Positions 22,256-35,500 are shown, numbered from the stretch's first letter. The stretch: DNA of 64,000 nucleotides from Romanomermis culicivorax (GCA_963922205.1 CAWUHX010000098.1:744001-808000), one strand, 5' to 3'. A program made the numbers and translations. The notes: generated by a model from the letters alone, not told the origin.

Positions 22256-23470
22256 AGGCGAAACTAACCGTCCATGCCGGTCGTGTCCAGGACGCATCCA
22301 GAAGGCATCCGGGATGCACCCAGGACGCCAAAAGCACACTAAACCGACAATAAAATTGACAGGCCATGTGCTTGTGTAACACAAAGCCAAAGAATTTTGC
22401 TGAGGCTTCCTTCTTACCTCCCTATAGAAAGTGTAACATACATGCTGAAGCATTAATGTAAATCCAAATTGTACAGTATGTGATATTCTTTTTCAAATAT
22501 AAATTAATATTATAATCTATCGTCTCAAGGGTGTCTGGAATTCACACCCAAACATTCTCATAAATTCATGTGAAGCACTTTATTTTGATTGTCCCACACC
22601 CCATTGACCCAATTAAAGACGCACATAATTATTTGCACATTGGCACCTGGCCCTTGTAATGCACATGAAAATACACATTCTGTAGGTACAATAATTCCCT
22701 CCAAACGCGTAAACACACCTGCCCATGTAGAAAGTACAGAAATCCCGACCCAGACAGAAGATTTAGGAGGAATGCATGGAAAACCAAAAAACACATGAAA
22801 AACTAAAAAACATGGCAAAGCATACTGTAGAATAAAGCATGTAAGCGTGGAAATTAGGAGTAAATTAAAGCAAGAGGCGTGGCGAAAGAAGCATACAGTA
22901 GGCGGAAACAGGTAAGCGAAGCAGCGATTGGTTAGGCGAGCCGATGGAAGCGGACCTCCCACGACGCGAGGGCGTGGATGAAAGAATCGGTATAAAAGAC
23001 AGAGAAACCCGGGAAAAGACAGATTTTATTGAGATTTATGTAAATTTTGTAGAAGCGTTTAATGCGGGACGTGTTGTGAAGCAAAAACCATATATTATAT
23101 CATCGACATCTTTCATTTATTACTCATTGTCATTATCGCCATCATTGGGACCAAGTAAAAGTACACTCAGAAATCTGGTCGTTACAAAAGCACACATTAT
23201 TTACCAGATATAAACGAAAGGTCAACTGTTGTCATACTGTAGGTCAAAACAAAGTGCATATCCACTGCACATTATGAAAGAACTATGATTGACAGTTATT
23301 GCATGAATGTCAATTTCTAAGAATGATGAAAGTTTTCTTTGTGCTGCCGAATTAGTTTCGCCTGGTAGTGTATTCTTGCAAATTGTGCTGTTCCTTCAAT
23401 TGTTGATCATTGAACATATTTCCACAGTTTTTGAACGTAAAATTCGACGTTGATCCAAGGTTAAATCCGA
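22256..23470. other. Interior of inverted-repeat unit, left half
   Basis: No supported gene. It contains a TATAAAA (near 22991) in a GC-richer patch (22930-23050) that resembles a promoter or an LTR promoter. LTR boundaries could not be proved. Confidence 0.35.
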
Positions 23471-24670
23471 AAATTGGAATTTATCCGACCACTAGAAAAA
23501 AAATAAAAATAAAAAAAATCAAAAAAACTTTCAAAAAATTTTTTTTTAAATTCAAGAAAGTAAAAACAGAAAAAATACAAACGAAAAGCAAGTGCAGCAC
23601 ATAAACCATAAAATCCATAACAATGCACAATTTTTCCGGAAAAAAAATTTTGGAAAACTAAAAAACGTTGAAATAAACTACAAAAAAGCAAGCAAATAGA
23701 TTAAAAAATTACGAAAAAAGCATTTTTTGACGTAAAATAAACCACAAAAACAATGAAATCCAAAAAACAAAAAATTCTATCATGAATTCTAATTTTGCAA
23801 TCAAAAAACAAAAAGTCAACAAAAAAGAGAATAAAAAATGAAAACAAAAAGTTTTCACCTTGAATTTCATCTTGAACTATAGATTTTCATCAAGAATTTC
23901 ATCTTGAACTATAATTTTTCAATAAAAAAACCAAAAAACTTGACAACAAAAACAAAATTTAAACCGACAAAAAAGACAAAAGCAAAAAAATAAATCAAAA
24001 AATCAAAAAACTGGACAGAAAACAACAAAATCAATAAAAAACCAAAACAGGGAAACGCAATTTTCAATCAAAATCAAAACTCAAAAAAATAAATCAATAT
24101 ACTGAAAAAAACAAAAGGAAAATTTTAGAAAATGAATAAAAACAGACAGCAAGCAAAAGACAAAAAATTGAAAGAAAATATTTAAAACTGAAAAAATAAA
24201 TACATACGAGAAAGTGGAAAAAAGTAATCGAAAAACAACAACTCGACAAAAATTCATAAACTGAAAAAAGATAAATTAAAATGAATAAACAAAAAATAAC
24301 TAAATATTCAATAAAAAACTGGGGATAAACAGATAAATAAAGGAAAAAACCTAAAAATAAGTAAAAATAAAGAAATGACAAAAAGGAAAAAACATATAAG
24401 AAATACAAATACAGAAATCGCGATTTTTAAAATTAAAAACCAAAGCTCAACAAAAAAACAAAACAAATAAAAAGAAAAAGAAAAAAATGAGTAACAACAG
24501 ATAGCTAGCAAAAAAACAGAAGAACTTGGAAGAAAACACATAAAACCGAAAAAACAAAAAATACAATAACTAAAAAATTAACTGAAAAACACGAAAAAAT
24601 AAGAAGAAAAAACAAATATAGAAAACCAAAAAAACAAGAAATTATGAGAAAAAAACATATAAAAAATAAA
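23470..24670. repeat. A-rich low-complexity tract
   Basis: About 1.2 kb in which the plus strand is dominated by A with scattered C, G and T (patterns like AAAAAACAAAA), strongly strand-asymmetric. Open frames on the minus strand (Phe/Leu/Ser-rich) are by-products of composition, not genes. Confidence 0.8.
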
Positions 24671-25346
24671 AATTTGCCCAATTTGCAAGAATATGTGCGG
24701 CGCCTTACCCCTTGACCTCCCGCGGGGCATGTGGCCTGGCCTCTCACAATGTGTCGCAGTTAATGCTCATTTCAGTAGTCAATAAGTTAATCAAATTGTT
24801 GAAAAGATTTCAAAAAACAGCCCGATTTGCAAGAAATTGTGTGGCGCGTTACCCCTTGACCTCCCGCGGGTCGTGTGGTCGTGTCCAAGGCTTCCAAGAT
24901 GGTGTCCCTGCTGTTTGACGCGCTCTAGCTTCTATTTATTTTCGAGTTTGATGAAGAAGTTGATTGTTTTGCTGAAGGGATTAATAATCTGACAAATTTA
25001 CTGTATGTACACTTACTAACCAGGCGCGGCCGTTAGCATATCATATCTACCAGGAGTGGTACCTGGTTTCAACTTCGTGGTTCATAATCTAATAGGATTA
25101 ATAATACTAAAGCCACATTCGGCATGAGCACTTTCAATTGAAAGCAGCCCGATTTCTGACATGTGCAGGAATCAGTTGACACGACAATCTTCAACGTCTG
25201 ACTACTATTCTCTGCATATAATTAGTACATTCAAGTTACATGATTGGGAGCTGGAAAATGGGGTTGAAATAGTAAATGGTTTTTGACTGTAAAAAGCGTA
25301 AAGTAGGGGCATTAATCATTTTTGTAAGTTCGAAAGACTACAACTC

Positions 25347-25605
25347 CATACCTGTAAGACCTCCGACCAGTTGGGGGGGGGGGGGGGGGGGGTAAATCCG
25401 AAATTTTGGGGGGGGGGGGGGTAGGAAAAAATCGAAATTTTTCCCAAAAAAGGCCAAAAAACATACACTTTTTGGCAAATTTTTGTTAATTTTTTCCCAA
25501 CTGGGGGGGGGGGTTGGGGGGGGGGGGGGGAAATGATTTTGGGTATAGGGTGGCCGAGTTGGGGGGGGGTCCCCCCCCCCCAACCCCCCCCCAACTACAG
25601 GTATG
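25347..25605. mobile_element. hAT-like miniature element, TIR CATACCTGTA, G-run rich
   Basis: 259 bp. Left end CATACCTGTAAG and right end CTACAGGTATG are inverted. An exact 8-bp duplication TACAACTC lies at 25339-25346 and 25606-25613. The interior has several runs of 9-21 G or C. No coding capacity. Confidence 0.88.
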
Positions 25606-25613
25606 TACAACTC

Positions 25614-26119
25614 CCCCCTCCTTAGCAAAAAATTGAGAGCAAAAAAAAAGGTCACGGCATATTTCATGTACTACCCTTAAAATTTACGATTTTACCCCTA
25701 CCTAAATTTTCGACCTTGGGGACTTCTGGGAGGAAGGCATAAGAATCTACCAGAAATCGTCGGCATATAGCTAGTGAGTGATCCTCAACAAGATTTGCCA
25801 GTCATATCGCTAGCCACATGGTAGTTATAGAGAATCCCATACCTTTTGACGGAAAAAACTGAAGAATGTTAATTCCTTGATTTAAAAAATGATCATTTTT
25901 GAAAAGAACTGTTCGACCTTGGGGACCTCTGGTTTTAACCTTCGTAAATGCACCAGGAATTACCTTCCCGACTAATCTCAAAATTTTTTTCGCCATTTGG
26001 CGAACGAGCCCAAAATTGTTTTCGCATTTTCCAGATTTTTTCGCCAAAAACACCGATTTGGCTAAAAAACGGTGGGGGGGGGGGGTAAACCCAAAATTTT
26101 GGGGTGAGGGCAGGGTATT
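25614..26119. other. Spacer with repeat fragments
   Basis: No gene. Contains a fragment related to the interior of the miniature elements at 50885 and 56749 (about 25740-25860) and another G-run (about 26070-26085). Confidence 0.4.
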
Positions 26120-28240
26120 TTCTACACAGGCCAGGTTGCAATGTGCAATCTGGGGAAAAATTTTGGTTGTATTTTGGTTGCTCACTCCAAGATCAATAAA
26201 TTAGCGTATTTTATCTGAAAAAAACATTAAAAGCTAGTTTTCTTGTATTTCATTCGATTCGCGTCGGTTATAGGCTTTTGAAAGTCAAATTTCCGTGTTT
26301 TGGAGAGCAAATGAAAAGGTTGGTATGAGTAACCTGTTCGGCGCCTAGCACCGAAGATTTTTGTGGGATTTTGATTTTCTTTTCAACTCTTATTTCCTAG
26401 ACAGAAGGTTTAATTTTTCAGTGAATATAATGAATTTTCAGTTGGGCAAACTACAATTCAAAAACTAGCACAGTAACCAAGAATTCCGATTCTTCAACAA
26501 GCAATAAGTTCTACTTAAACTCAACATGTTTTAGTCACACAAAATTCAAAATTCTTTTAAAGGTCGCTAAAATATTTTGAGAAACTAACTGAGAAAAATC
26601 TTGCTTTTCGTCGAATTCGTCAAAATACAACACAGGATCAAACATTTATTCATAATATGTTGATTTAATAGCTATAAGCATTAGGTAGAATGAAATTTTC
26701 TAACCGCACACTGGGATAATATAAAAAATTTATAAATGAATTAAAATCCGGCGCGAAGTTCCGGAAAATTTTCACCATTTCCTATTTTATAACACATAAA
26801 ATGCATATCTGGGCAGGTGACCTTATAACCTAATCAAAAACACAATCAGGCTTCAAGTCACATTGTGCAACTTGACCGAAAAAAATTGGTTGCACATCCC
26901 GAAATTTAGCTGCCGTCTGCTAAAAAAGGCTGGAGGTGGGTCCCGAAATATCAAAATTTTTTTGGTAGTCCCAAAGTCCAAAAAAAGTCGAAAATATTTC
27001 GAAAATTTTCCTTAGCCCCCAAACTCCAAAAAATTTGGTGAATAGCTTTTTTTGGGAACATTTTCGGAATTTTCTTGTTTTTTTCGACTTCTTTAGGGAT
27101 TTTTGGAATCCCACAAAATTTTTGGATCCCAACCCCAAAATTTTGGGTTTACCTCCCCCCAACTGGTCGAACCTCATACAGGTATGGCTTAGACTTAGGA
27201 TCAGGCTTAAGGCTTAGACTTACATACGGTTAGGGAGCAGTAAATTATATTTTTTCGACGAATCATCCGACCAATCAAATTGATGACAGTTATCGGTGGG
27301 AGATGCTTAGTCTTTTTTCGGTCTTGCCAACCGTGCTGTTCTCTCCGAAATTCGGTTTTCGCGTATTGGACAAAAATCAAGGTTTTCCCACATAGATTAT
27401 TTTCACAAAATCGTTTAGCGGTCCTTTAGAATTTTAGGCTTTCTTGAATATAAGTTATCATTTAGAAAATGATTAAAGCATCATCAGCATGGGACAATGG
27501 CAGAGGTTCTTGTTGTATGTAGAACCCGTCAAATTTCTTTGTTGCTTGTCTAATTTCTAAATTTTGGTTTGCCCGACTGAAAACACATTTTTCACTGGAA
27601 AGTTAGACCTTTCATATAGAAAAAGTTCACTGAAAAGTTAGACCTTTCATCAAGAAAATACATATCGAAAATATTCATTTTCCATCGCTATTGAAGATCA
27701 AAATCAAAAATTTACTGCCGTTGCTAAGCGCCGTAAATTGATTATTGATATTCAAGTCCGAAGTAAAATACCTAATCGTGCTTTTACATGCTCTATATAG
27801 CATGAAAACAATCTGTTTTGAGGATTGCTAAATAAGTATGATTGTAAAATCACTAGCTCCCTTACATTAGATCGGAAATGTTGGAAAAATCTTTGACTTC
27901 TTTCGCCAAACAAATGGTGAAAAGATCACGATCGATCATCGGTAGTTGCAGAAAAATGTGCTCAAAAAATGAATTTTCCGACGTTTTAGAGGCGTCGACA
28001 TCAAAAGTTTTTCGGCGCTAGGCGCCGAGTAAGTCACTCTAGCCAGCCCGATTTTTCCTTCAAAACTCGGGAAATTCTGTTTTGAAAATCAGGAACTGAC
28101 GCGAAGTAAATGAAATACAATGGAAGTAACTTTTAATCACTTTTCTGATGAAACTAAGCGAATTTATCAATTTTGGAGTGAGCAACTAAAAATTTATCTG
28201 TGCAACCAAATTTTGATCATTGATCTAATACGTGAGCCGT
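26120..28240. repeat. Element bounded by about 150-bp inverted repeats
   Basis: 26145-26290 (GGTTGCTCACTCC, then TTTCATTCGATTCGCGTC) is inverted at about 28060-28235 (GGAGTGAGCAAC). A third copy in direct orientation is at 31890-32060. The interior has no transposase. It contains a degenerate miniature element near 26925-27185 and a GGCGC hairpin at 28013-28027. Confidence 0.5.
26925..27185. mobile_element. Degenerate copy of CATACCTGTA miniature element
   Basis: The right end (ACAGGTATG near 27177-27185) and the interior (CCCAAAATTTTGGG-like segments, CCCCCCAACTGG) match 25347-25605 and 32348-32562. The left end and target duplication are not found. Confidence 0.5.
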
Positions 28241-28987
28241 ATTAATCCGTGTGTGATTGAGAATATATTCAAAATGATTGGTCTGTTATGTGGGCTTTTA
28301 CTGTGCTTTTGTAGAATGTTGAATAATTTTGTTGAAAAAACATTGTGCTTTTTTACTACCACATTCGTCTACAAACTTTTTAGTTTTGGCTTGTTGAAAT
28401 TTGGATTGGCCCGTAAAATTTTGACCCTGCCGAGAAAAATGAAAAAACTCTTATCCGTGCGGAAAAAGTTTTTACGTTCGGAGTTGAAATCACTCGAAAG
28501 ATGCGTAAAATGATCGAAATCTGAAGATTCGCAGGCATTACCGATTAAAAAAGAGATGACGTACAATTAAGATAATGAGAAGTACCAAAAATTAACTGAT
28601 AAGGGAAAATAGAGATGCGAACAGCCGAATCATATTTAATAATGCCTATTTATAATTATAGCGCTTGAAAACATTCGACATTTTGTTCTTAAACGCACGA
28701 AAATACACATTTTCTCCCATTCGGCAGTAGAAACGCCCAAAATTTCGATCGTATATTCAACAATAATGTCCGTTCTGCGTTTAAAATGCCCTAAAAAATT
28801 CCGCTCGACCAAAAAAGTCCGCACTGGGCGGAAAACTAATGGAAAATAAATGTTTCAAAATTTGATGCGTGAATTATTATTTTTTAAGAAGCCAGCCCCT
28901 TTTTTCTGATTGTTAGTACATTTATCTCGTAGGAAATAGATATAATACAATCAATGTTGATTTTAAAGCTTATTTCATAGTCTATAT

Positions 28988-31060
28988 TAGGGATGGGATG
29001 AGTACCCGGAACCGAAGATCCGATTCGGATCCGATTTTCGGAATTTTCTGAGATCCGGATGCGATCATTGGAATTTTCAGAGATCCGGATCTGACTCTGT
29101 CAAAGACTGAGATCCGGTCATTTTGGGAACTATATTCACTTGAGTTTGCGTTCATTTCTTTATATTTCGAAGCCAACAATAGCCAAATTATACCTCATGA
29201 ACAGTAATTTAACTGTATCCCAATTTGGACGATTTCTGATATGATTGTAAATGTGAACGTTGATTAGTTTTGTCTGTAAAAAACAGTTTATACCATAAAT
29301 ATTGATTTGTTATTTACTTTACATATGTCATTCAATTTCCTGAATAAAAAGCTGTCCAAAGCAAGCTTTCTTATGCCCAGTTTCACATTTTCTAGCAGTG
29401 GGGAAAAGTTCTCCATGAAAGAGTGCATTTGTTGCGATTAGAAGGTCGTAATCTCAAAATTTTCCGGCTCTTCGCTCCGACAATCGACTACAACTAAGCT
29501 GAAAAATGGCCATAAGGTAGTGTAGTTTTATCCCAGATTGTTTCCAAGAATCTACTATATGCCTCACCTCGTATTAAAGTAATTAAAACTCGACACTTTC
29601 TATGAAAATATAGTGAAAATGGTATTTTCCTTTTAACATTCATATGGAATCATGCATTTTTCTCATAATATTCGTTTACTTATTTAGCACCATCTTTTTT
29701 TGACTGAAAATCTGAAGATAAAATATTAAAAATTTGTATATGTTTATATTTACTTGGAACAGGAAAAACTTGTTCAGTGCAGAATTTATCCGATCATTTC
29801 TGCATGGTGCAGGTAGAAGCTCAGGAAAAAGCCTAGTCTAAAGATTGATTTTCAGCCCTTGGTTCAGTTTGCTTCTCATTTCAATGAATACAGGGCGTAA
29901 CATAACCTTTTGACCGGGGAGCCACAGCAAGACTGGTAGACTTGATGCAACATAAGATATGCTATTAGAAAGCTCATCGAAAACGGAATTTATTGACACT
30001 AATTAGAAGTTGGTGTGTTTACCTTGAGCATCATGAACAGCTTTCAAATGCAAGGGGTAAGAACACAACAATTCAACAAAAAGTTCACTTCGATTTCAAG
30101 ATTTTCTAAAACTAAATTAAAATTTTTGTTTAACGTTTCAATTCAATATCGGACAGAGTCAGCTTCTTCCAACATTCTAGCTTCAACTGTGTACTTGATA
30201 GTCGCTCCAATAAGTTCAGCGTGGTCAAGATCAGGAGAGTTTTCTGACCAAACATCATTGCCCCAAAGTTCAATTCCACTGGCTCCTCAAAAGCTGTTGT
30301 GTTGCATTAGCTTTCATGCATGAGACTTTGTGGTGCAGGAACACGAACTGGCCAGCAACAATGACGTTTTCTGGATTGTTTAAAAATACAATCACATGTT
30401 CTGTCATAATTGCTTCGTGAAGACAACGATCATCCCAACTTTGACCCTGACCTTTCAAAACCCACATCAATTTCCTTGCAGTGAATATAACGAAAATCCA
30501 AATGCATCCAACTTTTTTCGCAATTTCACGAAAATGTTCATCATCCTCAATGTCATCAATGGATTTTGCCCAAATTCGATCATTTTGAAAGATGGGTTTT
30601 CTTATTATCCAAACAAAGAACTCGTCTGAGGGCGCCAACTTGAGAAAATCTTGGCCTTTTGAAAAAATGACCCTTTCTTATTCGGAGTCATATATTCCAG
30701 CCATTTTTTGACAAAAATCAACACAAAATAGCTCAATCGATTCCGTTTTTAATGCCCTTTTTGTAAACCTACAATAATTATGCTAACCCCGGTTAAAAGG
30801 CTATGTTGCACTCTGCATAATATTAACTATTAAGCTGCTAAAAAATATGGATTGACACAACCTGATTCTGAAAAATTAAAAATATACATATTCAGTCATA
30901 TATACATATACTATGCTATATACAACATCTGGATCCGGTCGGATCTGCCGTTTAAGATCCGGATCCGACGATTGCAATTCTCTAGACCCGGATCCGATTA
31001 AGCAATTTTTTAAGGATCCGGATCCGACTCAGTCAAAAAAGTAGATCCGTCCCATCCCTA
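28988..31060. mobile_element. hAT-type element, TIR TAGGGATGGG, non-autonomous
   Basis: Begins TAGGGATGGGATGAG and ends CCGTCCCATCCCTA. Sub-terminal GATCCGGATCCGA repeats match those of the autonomous hAT at 36241-39280. The flanking 8-mers (GTCTATAT and GTCCCCAC) agree only partly, so the duplication is decayed or absent. It contains a mariner-type transposase remnant on the minus strand. Confidence 0.7.
30143..30730 (-). pseudogene. Tc1/mariner-superfamily transposase fragment
   Basis: C-terminal part of a DDE/D transposase. It shows KPIFQNDRIWAKSIDD and FVFLHHKVSCMKANATQ, then, after a one-base frame change near 30285, WSENSPDLDHAE. The usual second catalytic Asp of the QDGAPCH-type motif is His here. 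The distance from it to the last Glu is 38 residues, i.e. DD37E spacing. An in-frame TGA or TAA interrupts the upstream part near 30690. It is inactive. It lies inside an element with hAT-type ends, so it is probably nested. Confidence 0.75.
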
Positions 31061-31889
31061 GTCCCCACTTTTTTAAGACGTAGTAGAAAAAATCAGCGTC
31101 AAAACGTTTAAGATCATGGTCATTTTGTGAAATGTTTTCCAGTTATTCTGTCAAATTAGCCCTGACATGAACTTTGATCTGGTGTTGGAAACAGGCTCAT
31201 CTGGTACCGAAGTTACTTCATCTGGTACCGAATTGCATCCAGTTGAACCATTGGTCCAGGTATGATCCAGAATGTTTTGACCAAAGCGCTCTCGACATAT
31301 GCGTCCTCACAACTATCAATAACCCGTCCTATATACATAGAAAAAACTCTCGCGAAATTGAAAATTCTTCATGAATTGTTGATTCTTACCACTGTTGTTT
31401 TTTTACAACACCCCTTTGTACTTGTACAAAGATTGAAGTCAAAAGTCTTTGTACATTTTAATTTTTCTTTGTACAAAAAAAATTTCGTTTCGTAAATACT
31501 TTTTAGTAATCCTGAACCCAGTGATAACGTTGGTTTGAAATTTTTGAGCACTGAAACGACAGGGAGGAAATCAAAACTACAAGAGAATTTATGTTCAAAT
31601 TTTTTATCAGAAGTAAGGTTAGGATCAGGAATATTTTCAGGTTTGGTAGAAATAGAGGAAAAATAATCATTTAGCAAATCAGTTATTTATTTATCAATAG
31701 GACTGATGGCAATTATGTCTCTATATTTAAGATCAGGAATACCTAGATGCAGAAAGTTTACTATTCACATACTGATAAAATTGGTGTGACTCTCCAGCTT
31801 CAACAAGATTCATCTCTTTCATTATTTGATGTCTTTTAGTTTCTGATCTCAATTTATTTCTAGGTATGCTTGGATGCATTCAGGTTTTT

Positions 31890-32060
31890 TAGTACAGGCC
31901 AGGTTGCCATGTGCAACTTGGGGAAAAATTTTAGTGGCACAGATAGATTTTTGGTCGCTCGCTCTAAAATCAATAAATAAGCTGTCAGGAGCTAGCTTTC
32001 TTAAACCTCATTTGATTCACGTCGGTTTTCAACTTTCAAAACTCAATTTTCTGAATTTTG
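31890..32060. repeat. Dispersed repeat copy related to 26145-26290
   Basis: Shares CAGGCCAGGTTGC, TGTGCAA, GGGGAAAAATTTT and ATTTTTGGTCGCTCGCTC with the inverted ends at 26.1 and 28.2 kb. Confidence 0.6.
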
Positions 32061-32347
32061 GAATTTCGAATATCAGGATTCAATTTTGTATGCAGCTACG
32101 ACGACAACATTGGCAATAGCTCGAGACTGACGTACATCTTTCCTCCTGGAGAAAAAAATCTTTGTACATGTACAAAGATTGTCAAAATTTTTCTTTGTAC
32201 AAGGGAAAAAATCTTTGTAGAATACAAAAAAACAGTGATTCTTACATATCTCGCCTACCTATATTCTAAACGTTCCTGTGTACTTCTTGAGGACGAATTT
32301 CATGTTAAGTTTTTTTCCTTCCTATCAAATTTTGGTTTTATCGAGTG

Positions 32348-32562
32348 TGTACTAGGAGGGTGAACGCCAAATTTGTGGGGTGGGATACCCATTTTTCCCA
32401 AAACCCTGGGTCCACAAAAAAAGTCGAAAAACCCAAGAATTTCGAAAATTTTCCCAAAAAAGGTATTTTTGACTTATTCTAGTTTGAGAGAGGGTTCCAA
32501 GACATGGGTACTAGGTCCGACCGAGTTGGGGAGGCATCACCAACCTCCCTATTACAGGTATG
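32348..32562. mobile_element. hAT-like miniature element, right end ACAGGTATG
   Basis: 215 bp. The right end CCCTATTACAGGTATG matches the family at 25347-25605. The left end looks trimmed (TGTACTAGGAGG). Flanking 8-mers ATCGAGTG (32340-32347) and ACCGAGTG (32563-32570) agree at 7 of 8. Confidence 0.7.
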
Positions 32563-32570
32563 ACCGAGTG

Positions 32571-35500
32571 ATTTCGGGCAGATTTTAATTTTCTCAACAA
32601 TACTCGCCTAATTTTATCCTACGTCATGTCGAAACTTACTCCACTTTTTCTTCAATAGGTTCTTTCATCTAGAACGATCCTCAAGAACCCTTGAACGGTG
32701 TTGTTTACTGGGAATTCGTCGAGTCCTATTATTGTAGCTTCCTAAAAACGTATATAGTTTAGAGGAGGAGAAAGCATTAATCTATCATTCCAAACAGAAC
32801 AGGAATTCTCTCTCATCCTCTTTGACTCCAACACTCATATTTCGCCAACATCCCTCAATGCTGCTCTGCTGCTACTTTCAGTATATTATCAACGCAACCG
32901 GCTTTTTGTTGATTTTTCTTCTGTTCTGCAGCTCGGTGTGGGAATCATATACATTCGTGCATGGCATAATGCATGTCCTAGCATGGTACAGTAATGCTGA
33001 CCTTCAGCGCATAGTGCTTATCTATATTCTTGCGGTGCATACGTGTTTCCAAACGCATTTAACAAACGGCTGTGAGTACATATCAAGCAAGTTTTACAGG
33101 TTGGCTTTTATATGAATAAAAGCACGGTAAAGCTGATGATAGATGTGTTTTATCGACATTTGGCAGGCTTACGCGTTTCCATTTCGACCGTAGCTCATTT
33201 CCCGTGTTTCAATTTGTTTGATGCCTTTAAATTAGATTGAGTTACGCATATAAGAAAATTAAAGGGACTATACAAGCTCAAGTCACTAATTTTACTTGCC
33301 TTGCACAGACGTCCTAATATCATTTCTCGGAATTCTTTTTCTCTTATAGGTATCATTCCCAAGCTTAACCCGTCGAGCAATCGATATTAATATCATACTA
33401 CAAAATCTTTTCGATAACGTTTATGGATGACTAAAGTAAGTGAATGGATAAATCCACATTAGGAACAAATTTTCAGCCATACTCGGATAGATTTCTTTGA
33501 CTTGTAATCTCTTTTATAAAATGCGTGTAAACAAAAAAATGACACAAATACCTGTATACTAACTTGAAAATTTTCACATAAAGCTAACTTTAGATTTTTT
33601 ACTCTATAAGTTTATGAGTGTTATTGTAACTCAAGCAGTCTCATAAATTCTCAGTTTCATATGACGTGTGGTCTGGCAGAAAATGGAGATTGCCTTGCTT
33701 TTCGCTATCAATACAGAAGATCAGACTATAGATTTTCATCATTTTTTAGAATGATCATTGTAAATTTTATTTGATTCATCATCATAGTGTATGTATTTTG
33801 GTGATCTTACTCATTGCAAAATTATTGCTGATCCCACTCGTATGCGTAACGAAATTGCGATCTCGTGGTCAGGCGATGTTTTTATGGGTTTGATCATCGA
33901 CAGTCAAAAATTTTACAGGGATTATTGAAGGGGAAAGAATTTCGATTTTCCCCCGAAAATTCTAAAAAATGTTTCAAAAAATAATAGTTTTCTGAAAACC
34001 ATAGAAATATTTATTCATGGAGTGGAGGGCCAAAGCAATCGATATATTTTGACCAGCTTTTTTAATAAAAAAGATATTTCTACTAAATAATTTCCAATAG
34101 CAAATTTTAGGGGTCCTTATGATCCTTCCCACAATTTCATACATCAAGCTTTCATTTTTATATATATAAAGTATGAGATTTTAGAGTATGGCTCTAAAAT
34201 CTTATTGCCGATAGAGTTACCATAGAATTTTTCAATCTCAAAAAGTTTGTAGAAACTTCCCCATTGCACTCCATTCCTTACATAAGCAGATTTCGACTGC
34301 TGTACACATCGTTCGTACGTATGTGATTTTTCGAATTTTTTCTAACTCACCATATGTTCAACTGATCGTATCTTATAGGAGTGCCCCTCAATTACACGTA
34401 TGATTTTCAACATACGAGCACGTAGGGGGGTGCCATCTTTTAAGAACAATTAATTATGATCCAACAACAAGGTGCACTGTACCAAACAGGGTTTTTTTTG
34501 TACATGACCCATTTGCACATAAACAAACGACAGCCAATATTTCATTCGTACAATTTGTACATAGCAAAAATATGCATAAATAAGTAACGTGTGGTCCTCT
34601 TCCTCTATGTCATGACCAAAGACTTATAACCAAATCAGTGTAATTTTTAAATTTTATTTATATCTACAAAAAGAATTCATTAAAATTTAACAAAAAATTG
34701 AAATTATCGAGTTTTAAGTCTAATTTACAAGCATTGTGGAACAATTTGTCTAGAAAACTATCCGATAGCTAAGTCCTCCATGATGACAAGTGAAAGCCCC
34801 AAAAAATGTTGATCTTCCCCCAAAAATTTTTGTGTTTTTTTTTGTAAATTTTTTTTGCGACGCTGGAAAATTAATTTCCAAACATTTATTTCAAGAATTA
34901 GATTCAAATTTAGTGTTCGGAAGTCGTAATTTTTAGAATTTTATTATTTGAAAAATTTTCAAACCAGTAATTTATTCGTTAACTCTCACGAACTTGGCCG
35001 AAAAGATATGAGTGGAAGAGTAGAAATTTCGGAAAACTACTTCCATGAACCTCCCGAATTGATTTTACGTTAAGAAAGGAATAATTGCTTCAAAAAGTTT
35101 ACAGACTTGATGTACTGATCTTTCTCAAGAAATGTTCCAATGAAAAACTAAACTAAAATATTGAAGATAACCATTCTAAACATGAGATAATATGTTTGAG
35201 ATGATGAAAACTATTGTATATTTAATAATAGGCTAAGGCAGACATTCTGAAAGCCGCGTCTGAGCTGGGTAATACATAATAATGATTTTTAAAGTTATAA
35301 CCGGCGCGTAGCGCCTGAAAATTCTGACATTATGAATACCTAAAACCCACCAAAATGCATATTTTACCTTATCCCCAAAATTTTCTTCCCTAAACAGGGA
35401 AAGAGCCGTTTGTACATGTACTAATGACTACCTCAATTTCGTTTGCCCCAAAAAATTTTCAATTGCTTACGGCAAAAGAAAAACACTAGTACCAAAGCTG

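Larger units (their letters stand above)
21919..24878. mobile_element. Inverted-repeat unit with duplicated termini, unclassified
   Basis: The left end (from 21919, CACACGACCCGC) and the right end (to 24878) are inverted copies of about 180 bp, containing AAGGGGTAAGG, TTTCAACAATTT and GACTACTGAAATGAGC. On the left the module is repeated in tandem (about 21919-22085, then 22070-22255). On the right it is likewise doubled in inverse orientation (about 24670-24735 partial and 24735-24878). No transposase is visible between them and no clear target duplication was found. It could be a foldback or other non-autonomous DNA transposon. Confidence 0.6.

Noticed and set aside
22529-23187. Possible solo LTR (TGTCTGG...GTTACA with internal TATAAAA)
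   Set aside because: No target duplication and no partner copy in the window; the ends are only the common TG...CA dinucleotides.
24094-24747. Several Phe/Leu-rich minus-strand frames resembling multi-pass membrane proteins
   Set aside because: They are the complement of the A-rich low-complexity tract; composition alone explains them.
32822-33115. 97-codon plus-strand frame with hydrophobic stretches
   Set aside because: No start context, domain, neighbour or splice support; composition expected by chance in this AT-rich sequence.
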